Assembly: GCA_948891265.1 (NCBI GenBank)
Contig: CAQUBD010000028.1
Location: 1-21,094, forward strand
Source of the DNA: an uncultured Clostridia bacterium
GTDB taxonomy: Bacteria > Bacillota > Clostridia > TANB77 > CAG-508
DNA length: 21,094 nucleotides
Reading direction: 5' to 3'
Of this stretch, positions 15,865 to 21,094 are shown in pieces. Below the pieces are notes generated by a model that saw nothing but the letters and a program-made list of their open reading frames with translations, was not told the origin of the DNA and did not search any database. How positions within the stretch are numbered: position 1 is the stretch's first letter; every line of letters begins with the position of its first letter. Position numbers and translations under genes: made by a program.

Positions 15865-16773
15865 CTATTTTAATTTAAACTTACTATTAACAATAGAATC
15901 ATTATCAAGCCAATCTTGTTTTACTTTTACCCATGTTTTTAAATTAACTTTAATTCCAAAATTTTGCTCCATATCAATCCTAGCAGCTCTACCAATTCTT
16001 TTTAACATTTCACCATTCTTTCCTATTATTATTCCCTTATGAGATTCTCTTAAACAATAAATTGTAGCTTCTATATCATAAATTTCCTCATTATTCTTGT
16101 TTTTTCTTAAATTCATTTTTTCAACTTCAATATATATTCCATGTGGTACTTCATCTTGCAATAATTTTAATGCTTTTTCTCTAATTGTTTCTTCTGCTAG
16201 TTCTCTCATTGTTTGGTCTGTATATTCTTCTATATCATAATATGCTGGACCCGATTTTAAGTTCTTTTCTATTTCGTCTAGTATTATTTCTCTATATTTT
16301 TCATGATTTGCTGATATCGGAATTACTGATTCAAAATTATATTCTTGGCTATAAATATCTATTAAATTTAATAGTTTATCTCTTTTTATTAAGTCTATTT
16401 TATTTATTATTAAAATAGTTTTTCTGTTAGATTCTTTTATCTTATCTAGTATAAGTCTATCTCCCTTTCCTATATCTTCACTTGTTGCTTCAATTACAAA
16501 TAAAACTATATCTGCTTCTGGTATCATTGTAAAAGATGTTTCTACCATTGTTTGGTTTAGTTTATGTTTTGGTTTATGTATTCCTGGTGTATCTGTAAAT
16601 ATTATTTGTGAGTTTTCTCTATTCACTATTCCTTTTATTGCAGTTCTTGTTGTTTGTACTTTATTTGCTATAGCTGCAACTTTTTCTCCCACCAACAAAT
16701 TTATTAATGTAGATTTCCCCACATTTGTTCTTCCTATTATTGTTACAAACCCTGATTTAAATTCTTTATCCAT
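15865..16773 (-). CDS. era: GTPase Era
   Basis: 302 residues, the normal length. Era is an essential GTPase that binds the 3' end of 16S rRNA and helps mature the 30S subunit. G1 GRTNVGKS (14-21), the G2 region TTRTAIKG, G3 DTPGIHKPKH (61-70), G4 NKID and the C-terminal KH domain with IGKNGEMLKRIG are all present. GGAGG lies 8 bases before the ATG. The genes after it are a YqzL-like gene and recO. An AT-rich palindrome just after its stop is too weak to call a terminator. Confidence 0.97.
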   Translation of the reverse strand: MDKEFKSGFVTIIGRTNVGKSTLINLLVGEKVAAIANKVQTTRTAIKGIVNRENSQIIFTDTPGIHKPKHKLNQTMVETSFTMIPEADIVLFVIEATSEDIGKGDRLILDKIKESNRKTILIINKIDLIKRDKLLNLIDIYSQEYNFESVIPISANHEKYREIILDEIEKNLKSGPAYYDIEEYTDQTMRELAEETIREKALKLLQDEVPHGIYIEVEKMNLRKNKNNEEIYDIEATIYCLRESHKGIIIGKNGEMLKRIGRAARIDMEQNFGIKVNLKTWVKVKQDWLDNDSIVNSKFKLK

Positions 16774-16788
16774 TTATTTCTCCTCCAT

Positions 16789-17083
16789 GTCCAAAAGGGA
16801 CGGTTTAAGTCAGCTGTTCAAGCTCTGCTTGTTACGGATGACTTATGCAGAATTTGTGAAACAAATTCTACCCACATTATTTTAGGGACAGATCTTATTT
16901 GTATCTGTATCACACCCATATTAAGTTATAGCATTTATTTTATGCTAAATTTGTAGAATTTTTGTTTTTTCATAAATTTATTTTAATAAGCCAACTTATC
17001 AAGCAAATGCTTAACAGTTGGCTTTAAAGATGTGTCCCCAATGGGACAAAAATGTCCTAAAAGGAAACGTCCCCAATGGGACA
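16789..17083. repeat. Palindrome-rich gap between the glycosyltransferase and era
   Basis: This is the 310-base gap without a gene. It holds two copies of the near-palindrome GTCCCCAATGGGAC (17034-17047 and 17069-17082), joined by a related TGTCC...GGAAACG segment. Two further GGGAC arms lie at 16789-16805 (TGTCCAAAAGGGACGG) and about 16881-16890 (TTAGGGACAG). Between those is an AGAATTTGT / ACAAATTCT hairpin (about 16850-16870). This looks like REP-type, non-coding repeat DNA. Confidence 0.6.
16988..17024 (-). terminator. Hairpin downstream of the glycosyltransferase gene
   Basis: Stem AAGCCAACT / AGTTGGCTT with an inner AAGC / GCTT pair, 60 bases after the stop. The U-tract is poor (ATTAAAAT), so it is only a possible terminator. 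Confidence 0.45.
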
Positions 17084-18376
17084 CTATGCATATGCATTAC
17101 GTTTTTTAAATGTAAGTAAATTTGAAATTTCTTTTTCTGTATTTTTTGCTTTTTTTGTTTTATTTGCTCTTTCTTGTTCAAGTTCTCTTTTTTGTTTTTC
17201 TGCCATTGATTGACATATTGCTTTTTGATATGCAAAATGTGTATCTTGTGATATCTTACTCCAGTTGTATTCATTTCTAACTTTATTTTTTGCTTTTTTT
17301 GTTATTTCTGAACATAATTTATGGTCATATAATAGTTCTAATATACTATCAGCTATAGAATTGGGATTTCCACAATATGTTTTCATTCCATTTTCTTTAT
17401 GCTGTACTATTTCATTTAATCCTCCAATATCAGATACAACTACTGGATTTCCAGATAACATAGCTTCTAATGCTACTATTCCAAATGGTTCATATGTACT
17501 TGGAAATACAGCTATGTCTGCTGATTTATACATTTTTTGCACATCTTTTCCACTCATATATCCTGCAAAATATACTTTTTCTGCTATTCCTAATGCTGAC
17601 ACTTGTGCTTTTAATTCATCTATCATTCCGCCTTTTCCACATATTACAAGTTTTGTATCATGATATCCATTTAGTATTTTTGGCATTGCTGATATTAGAT
17701 GTTGTATTCCTTTTTCATATACTAGTCTTCCCATAAATAATATTATCTTTTCATTATCCATTGCAAATTTTCTTCTAAAGTTATAGTCTCTTTCTATACC
17801 ACTGAATAAATTCATATTTACTCCATTTGGTATTACATTTATTTTTTCATAAGGTAGTCCAAATAGTCTTTGTAATTCATTTTTCATATAATTACTATTT
17901 ACTATTACTTCTGATGCTTCATATGTTAACATCCATTCAGTATCATTTATATATCTTTGTGTTTCATCATGTATGCCACTGTTTCTTCCTGCTTCTGTTG
18001 CATGTATTGTTGCTACTATTGGTATATTATACGAATTTTTTAATGTTTTTGCTGCATATGTTACTAACCAATCATGAGCATGTATTACATCAAATTTTCC
18101 TTCTTTTGATATTATTTCATTTGCCTTTGCTATTAAATTAAAATTTAGTTGCATTACCCAATCTATAAAGTTATTTGAGTTTATCATATAATTTCCGACT
18201 CTATATACTTTTACACCTTTATCATCTTCAAAGTCTGGGGCATCTCCTTCTTTATATGTAACTACTGTTACATCATGTCCATCTTTTAATAAAGTTCTTG
18301 ATAAATCATATACTACTCTTGATATTCCTCCTACTACTCTTGGTGGATATTCCCATGTTAACATTAATATTTTCAT
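17084..18376 (-). CDS. GT4-family glycosyltransferase (glycogen-synthase-like GT-B)
   Basis: 430 residues. GT-B enzyme moving a sugar from a nucleotide-sugar donor. The N-terminal domain has MKILMLTWEYPPRVVGGISRV (Gly-Gly acceptor-side loop near 16-17) and HAHDWL near 100. Next come NVIPNGV, the donor-domain strand ILFMGRLVYEKG, and EPFGIVALE (the E-x7-E motif) near 297. These match GT4 enzymes, including bacterial and archaeal glycogen synthases and mannosyltransferases; the substrate cannot be fixed. The last 45 residues are a Lys/Glu-rich tail not usual for the family. Promoter at 18447-18475. Confidence 0.88.
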   Translation of the reverse strand: MKILMLTWEYPPRVVGGISRVVYDLSRTLLKDGHDVTVVTYKEGDAPDFEDDKGVKVYRVGNYMINSNNFIDWVMQLNFNLIAKANEIISKEGKFDVIHAHDWLVTYAAKTLKNSYNIPIVATIHATEAGRNSGIHDETQRYINDTEWMLTYEASEVIVNSNYMKNELQRLFGLPYEKINVIPNGVNMNLFSGIERDYNFRRKFAMDNEKIILFMGRLVYEKGIQHLISAMPKILNGYHDTKLVICGKGGMIDELKAQVSALGIAEKVYFAGYMSGKDVQKMYKSADIAVFPSTYEPFGIVALEAMLSGNPVVVSDIGGLNEIVQHKENGMKTYCGNPNSIADSILELLYDHKLCSEITKKAKNKVRNEYNWSKISQDTHFAYQKAICQSMAEKQKRELEQERANKTKKAKNTEKEISNLLTFKKRNAYA

Positions 18377-18446
18377 TAACCTAGTTTCCCTTCACTATAA
18401 ATTTCATTTTTTCTTTTGTTTTTGACATATTTCTTCAATTTAATAT

Positions 18447-18475
18447 ATTTTATACAAAAAAAATAGAAATGTAAA
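18447..18475 (-). promoter_or_regulatory. Sigma-A-type promoter of the glycosyltransferase gene
   Basis: On the minus strand TTTACA, 17-base spacer, TAAAAT, about 70 bases before the start codon at 18376. Confidence 0.55.
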
Positions 18476-18519
18476 TGATTTTTCAATAATTTTGAAAATT
18501 TTTATTTATACATATGAGC

Positions 18520-18553
18520 AGCCCCCAAAAGACAATGTCTTTTGGGGGCTTTT
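18520..18553. terminator. Strong hairpin after the unknown gene
   Basis: Perfect 14-bp stem (AGCCCCCAAAAGAC / GTCTTTTGGGGGCT) with a 3-base loop. The T run is on the plus strand (GGGGGCTTTT), and the minus strand has none, so the best match is a plus-strand terminator. It lies 27 bases after the end of the minus-strand gene and may still stabilise or end that message. Confidence 0.7.
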
Positions 18554-18579
18554 AAGTTTACCGAAAATTTTTATTCTTC

Positions 18580-19254
18580 TTAATTTATTTCAAACATCCA
18601 TTCTTCTGTATCACCGTATTGAAAGTCTAATTTCAGCTTATCAAAAAAATCACGAACTATTTTTTCTTCATATCCCCATTGTTGTACATCTTCTTTTGAT
18701 TTAACATAAATTGCTCTACAAGATTCCGTTGAATCTGTATCTCTAAATTTTCCATCAGATATAGCTTTCTTGACTCTCTTGCATTCAGCAATCAGTTGTT
18801 TTTTTCTCTCTCTACATTTCTTAGCTAATGCTCTCTCATATTTGTATAACATTAGTTGTGCAGGAGTACGTCTATTCCCTTTTTCAAAAGCAGGTACTGT
18901 AAATTTACAATCGCCTCTCTTTTCTTCTACTTCAAATCCTATCTTTTCTGCTGCTTCAACTACTTTAGAAGTGAGCTTTCGGCTTTCAACAAAATATTTC
19001 CTAAAGTTACTTTCGGGATCATAATAACACATATCAGAAATATAAATACAAAATTGTTCAAAGTTCCTTAAAACTCCATAACAGCATTTAAGTTCCATCT
19101 GAAAATAGTCCATAATAAATTTTTCAGGATTTTCTTCAAAAAGCCTTTTTGTTTCTTCGTGTTCCCTATGAATTAATTTTATCCTTCTATCTTCCCGTAT
19201 GCTTTCTCTTCGATGAATTTCTTTCTTTACATTTTCATTAAAATTTCTGCTCAT
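18580..19254 (-). CDS. Unrecognised hypothetical protein (224 aa)
   Basis: I do not recognise it. It is a soluble protein rich in Lys, Arg and Glu, with no membrane segment. Long charged helices occupy the N-terminus (about 1-55) and the middle (about 125-160). It has several Cys (KCCYG near 54, then CIY, MCYY) and a C-terminal part with Trp residues. SD GGAGG lies 7 bases before the ATG. It forms a one-gene unit: near-consensus promoter upstream, strong hairpin downstream, and it separates rpmA from the glycosyltransferase. Its base use looks slightly less AT-biased than its neighbours, so acquisition from elsewhere is possible. Confidence 0.8.
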   Translation of the reverse strand: MSRNFNENVKKEIHRRESIREDRRIKLIHREHEETKRLFEENPEKFIMDYFQMELKCCYGVLRNFEQFCIYISDMCYYDPESNFRKYFVESRKLTSKVVEAAEKIGFEVEEKRGDCKFTVPAFEKGNRRTPAQLMLYKYERALAKKCRERKKQLIAECKRVKKAISDGKFRDTDSTESCRAIYVKSKEDVQQWGYEEKIVRDFFDKLKLDFQYGDTEEWMFEIN

Positions 19255-19328
19255 TCTTCATCCTCCTTATTATTATTTGTCATTAATCTTCTTGTAAAAA
19301 TGAAGACTTTTACTATTTAATTTTCCAT

Positions 19329-19357
19329 ATTATATATTATTTTACATAAAATGTCAA
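19329..19357 (-). promoter_or_regulatory. Near-consensus promoter of the hypothetical gene
   Basis: On the minus strand TTGACA, 17-base spacer, TATAAT, 75 bases before the start at 19254; both boxes match the sigma-A consensus exactly. A repeat arm (19368-19400) ends 10 bases upstream of the -35. Confidence 0.8.
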
Positions 19358-19367
19358 TCTTTATTCG

Positions 19368-19490
19368 CTTTAAGTTTCGATTTTTTTAACTATAATTTAT
19401 AGAACAAAAGCGGACATTAATAACATTGTTTCTGTTTTAAACATTTATAATATATTATAAATTACAGTGATGCACAGTTGGGAAGACTCA
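19368..19490. repeat. Half copy of the MITE-like element
   Basis: The left arm CTTTAAGTTTCG, T run, ACTATAATTTATA matches (reverse-complemented) the right arm of the element at 2990-3223. Then TATAATATATTATAAAT and CAGTGATGCACAG (19446-19475) match its left inner part (CAGTGATGCGCAG at 3047-3059). No second arm is found before the rpmA terminator. Confidence 0.45.
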
Positions 19491-19491
19491 T

Positions 19492-19524
19492 AAAAAGCCA
19501 ACTCTTAATTAGAATTGGCTTTTT
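19492..19524 (-). terminator. Rho-independent terminator of the rplU-rpmA unit
   Basis: AAAAAGCCAA / TTGGCTTTTT stem 3 bases after the rpmA stop, with a T run on both strands, so it may work in both directions. Confidence 0.8.
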
Positions 19525-19526
19525 AT

Positions 19527-19787
19527 CTAAGCTTCAACAGGATAAACACTAACTTGTTTCTTGTCTCTACCTTTTCTTTCAAATTTTACAGTACCGTCAA
19601 CTACTGCATATAGTGTATCATCACTACCTTTTTTTACATTAACACCTGGGTATACTCTTGTTCCTCTTTGTCTAACTAAAATATTTCCTGCTAATACAAA
19701 TTGTCCATCTGCTCTTTTTACTCCAAGACGTTTTGATTCACTCTCACGACCATTGTGTGAACTACCTTGACCTTTTTTATGTGCCAT
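19527..19787 (-). CDS. rpmA: 50S ribosomal protein L27
   Basis: 86 residues starting MAHKKGQGSSHNGRESESKRLGVK, with ADGQFVLAGNILVRQRGT and the C-terminal ERKGRDKKQVSVYP typical of bL27. The N-terminal tail reaches the peptidyl-transferase centre. The protein begins directly at the mature form: there is no Prp-cleaved extension as found in most Firmicutes. Upstream in-frame codons run quickly to a TGA. GGGAG is 5-6 bases before the ATG. It follows rplU by 104 bases, with no gene between. Confidence 0.96.
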   Translation of the reverse strand: MAHKKGQGSSHNGRESESKRLGVKRADGQFVLAGNILVRQRGTRVYPGVNVKKGSDDTLYAVVDGTVKFERKGRDKKQVSVYPVEA

Positions 19788-19789
19788 TC

Positions 19790-19872
19790 TTTCTCACTCC
19801 CTTCACTCACTTCGTTCGTTCATCGTCATCCGAAATTTATATAATTCTCTTAATTAAAATCTTTTTAATTAA
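19790..19872 (-). repeat. Hairpin and SD leader motif before rpmA
   Basis: Perfect 10-bp stem TTAATTAAAA / TTTTAATTAA (19850-19872), then on the minus strand GGATGACGATGAACGAACGAAG and GTGAAGGGAG leading into the rpmA start. It shares TGACGATGAAC with the hpf leader. Confidence 0.5.
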
Positions 19873-19891
19873 TATGTAGCTCTTAATAAAA

Positions 19892-20248
19892 TTAAGCTTC
19901 TACTTTTTCTTCAGCTTTTTCAGCTGTTTTTCTTGCAGTTGTTTTTATAGTAGTTATTTCTACTTTTGTATATGGTTGTCTATGTCCTTGTTTTCTTCTG
20001 TAGTTCTTTTTAGCTTTCATTTTGAAAACAATGATTTTTTTAGCTTTCCCATGAGCAACTACTTTTCCTTCAACTTTTACACCTTTAACATAAGGATTTC
20101 CAACTTTTATTTTTCCTTCTTCAGATACTAAAACTACTTTGTCAAAAGTAACTTTTTTTCCTTCTTCAGTATCTAATTTTTCGAAAAATACTACATCTCC
20201 TTCTGCTACTTTGTATTGTTTTCCACAACTTTCAATTACTGCGTACAT
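19892..20248 (-). CDS. rplU: 50S ribosomal protein L21
   Basis: 118 residues; bL21 is usually about 103. The start MYAVIESCGKQYKVAEGDVVFFEKL and the block KAKKNYRRKQGHRQPYTKVEI are diagnostic. The extra length is a Lys/Ala/Glu-rich tail (about 102-118). L21 binds 23S rRNA in the large subunit. GGAGG lies 10 bases before the ATG. The gene has its own promoter and a leader of about 145 bases with two stem-loops, fitting autoregulation as known for rplU leaders in Firmicutes. Confidence 0.96.
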   Translation of the reverse strand: MYAVIESCGKQYKVAEGDVVFFEKLDTEEGKKVTFDKVVLVSEEGKIKVGNPYVKGVKVEGKVVAHGKAKKIIVFKMKAKKNYRRKQGHRQPYTKVEITTIKTTARKTAEKAEEKVEA

Positions 20249-20394
20249 TTAAAATGCACCTCCCTTATTTGTATACTCGCTAATCCTTTTGCTTTACTCA
20301 TCATAAATTAAAAATTCCAGAATTTTTAATTCATAAGAATCTTAGGTAACTAAATTTAATTAGTCTTTATGTACCTTGACTAAGCGGATTACAG
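20249..20394 (-). promoter_or_regulatory. Structured rplU leader (putative L21 leader RNA)
   Basis: The 5' UTR contains a first stem-loop (20341-20386, CTTAG/AGGT...ACTAA/TTAGT...ACCT pairs) and a second perfect 11-bp A/T stem (20307-20317 with 20320-20330). The latter is followed by ATGATGAGTAAAGCAAAAGG, like the other hairpin leaders. Class assignment is inferred from position. Confidence 0.45.
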
Positions 20395-20400
20395 TTATTT

Positions 20401-20429
20401 ATTTTAACATTAATTTGTCTTAATGTCAA
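20401..20429 (-). promoter_or_regulatory. Sigma-A-type promoter of rplU-rpmA
   Basis: On the minus strand TTGACA (exact -35), 17-base spacer, TAAAAT, about 150 bases before the rplU start. Confidence 0.8.
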
Positions 20430-20482
20430 TCACTTTTTGTAAAAATTTATAATTACCCATTAAATGTTGCTACTATTCACAG

Positions 20483-21043
20483 CTATAATGCTTTTAAAGC
20501 TTCTTTGTTTTGTTCCTTGCTCATATATAAATTATAATAATATCCTTGTTTTTCTATAAGTCCTTCATGAGTTCCCATTTCTACAATTTTTTTGTTATCT
20601 ATAAACATAATCAAATCTGCATTTTTTATTGTATTAAGCCTATGTGCAATTACAAAAGAAATTTTATTATTAAGTATTTCTTTTGTTGCCTTCATTATAG
20701 ATTCTTCAAATTCTAAATCCAAATTTGATGTAACTTCATCTAATATAATCAAATCTGCATTTTTAAGTATAGCTCTTGCAAAGCTTAATAGTTGTTTTTC
20801 TCCATATGATAGTAAGTCTGTTTTCGAGTTTATTACTGTACTATAACCATTTGGTAATTGCATGATTTTATCATCTAATCCTATTTTTTTGCATACTTCT
20901 TTAATTTGTTTTTCTGATATATCTTCTTTATTTCCAAATCTTAAGTTTTCTATGATAGTTTTCTCAAATATTACAGGCTCTTGAAATACATATGCTATTT
21001 TATTTCTTAATTCTTCTAATTTATATTCTCTATAATCTATGGA
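20483..21043 (-). CDS. ABC exporter ATP-binding domain, 5' end missing
   Basis: C-terminal part of an MsbA/exporter-type nucleotide-binding domain. Readable from about 21043 (IDYREYKLEELRNKIAYVF), it has the Q-loop VFQEP, the signature LSYGEKQ (LSGGQ variant), Walker B LIILDEVTSNLD and the H-loop IAHRLNTI, then a short tail. It would drive export through a membrane domain that should lie upstream. Walker A and the membrane domain are absent: a TGA at 21050-21052 stops the frame, and homology to the family seems to end at the position where a Gly is expected. The gene is interrupted by an insertion or truncated at the sequence edge. An ATG at 20863 exists but lies mid-domain. Confidence 0.85.
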   Translation of the reverse strand, partial: SIDYREYKLEELRNKIAYVFQEPVIFEKTIIENLRFGNKEDISEKQIKEVCKKIGLDDKIMQLPNGYSTVINSKTDLLSYGEKQLLSFARAILKNADLIILDEVTSNLDLEFEESIMKATKEILNNKISFVIAHRLNTIKNADLIMFIDNKKIVEMGTHEGLIEKQGYYYNLYMSKEQNKEALKAL

Positions 21044-21094
21044 TTTAGGTCAAGTATTTAGACACATATTTTTACACTTTTTTATAAAGATTAT
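21044..21094. mobile_element. Possible insertion-sequence end interrupting the ABC gene
   Basis: The last about 50 bases are non-coding in all frames of the ABC strand and contain CAAGTATTTAGACACAT and TTTTTACACTTTTTTAT, a look shared with IS256-type ends. Too short to prove; assemblies often end in such multi-copy elements. Confidence 0.3.

Noticed and set aside
17011..17274. 87-codon minus-strand frame overlapping the glycosyltransferase end
   Set aside because: It reads the glycosyltransferase tail in another frame and runs into the palindromic repeats; Lys-run rich, no ribosome site.
18520..18553. Sure minus-strand terminator of the unknown gene
   Set aside because: The T-tract is on the plus strand only; I list the hairpin without fixed direction.
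21050..21052. TGA read as an amino acid in the ABC gene
   Set aside because: No other in-frame TGA occurs in the window's genes, and homology is already lost beside it, so recoding is not supported.

Overview
The window is very AT-rich (coding and intergenic) with almost all genes on the minus strand. The housekeeping genes are Firmicute-like: era, a YqzL-like small gene, recO, long-form hpf, rplU and rpmA. An alpha/beta-type small acid-soluble spore protein is also present. Together these point to an endospore-forming member of the Clostridia, probably an uncultured gut-type lineage; no species can be named from the sequence. The sequence seems to end inside a disrupted ABC-transporter gene, as often happens when an assembly stops at a mobile element.

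Right part (about 13.3-21.1 kb, read right to left on the minus strand): the 3' part of an ABC exporter ATPase; rplU with its own promoter and a structured leader; rpmA directly behind it, with no prp gene between; an isolated gene of unknown function with a near-consensus promoter; a GT4 glycosyltransferase; a repeat-rich 310-base gap; era; a YqzL-like gene; recO; then hpf with a small TadE-like membrane protein. The single convincing plus-strand gene is the spore protein SASP, which ends in a clear terminator.

Left part (107-13052): one large minus-strand locus for a Tad/Flp-like type IV pilus or secretion machine. In transcription order it encodes a CpaB/RcpC-like SAF protein, two MinD/CpaE-like proteins with degenerate P-loops, a TadA/CpaF-like ATPase with an N-terminal membrane anchor (interrupted by a one-base frameshift), a TadB-TadC fusion platform protein, then seven small single-span proteins and one large anchored ectodomain protein. 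Four of the small proteins begin with the same N-terminus, MENA(S/A)(K/E)AL. A fifth shares their body but has a different N-terminus. Two more form a tandem duplicated pair. No secretin (expected for a single-membrane cell), no pilotin and no prepilin peptidase is in the window. This pilus-like locus with a leaderless-looking pilin family is the most interesting system here.

Intergenic DNA holds several families of short repeats: a 234-bp inverted-repeat (MITE-like) element with a related half copy; a hairpin-plus-SD leader motif before rplU, rpmA, hpf and the first MinD-like gene; palindromes of the GTCCCCAATGGGAC type; and a GCTGTGAATAG motif upstream of the hpf and rplU promoters. No tRNA, rRNA or CRISPR array was seen. 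Bases 1-106 hold nothing I can name.
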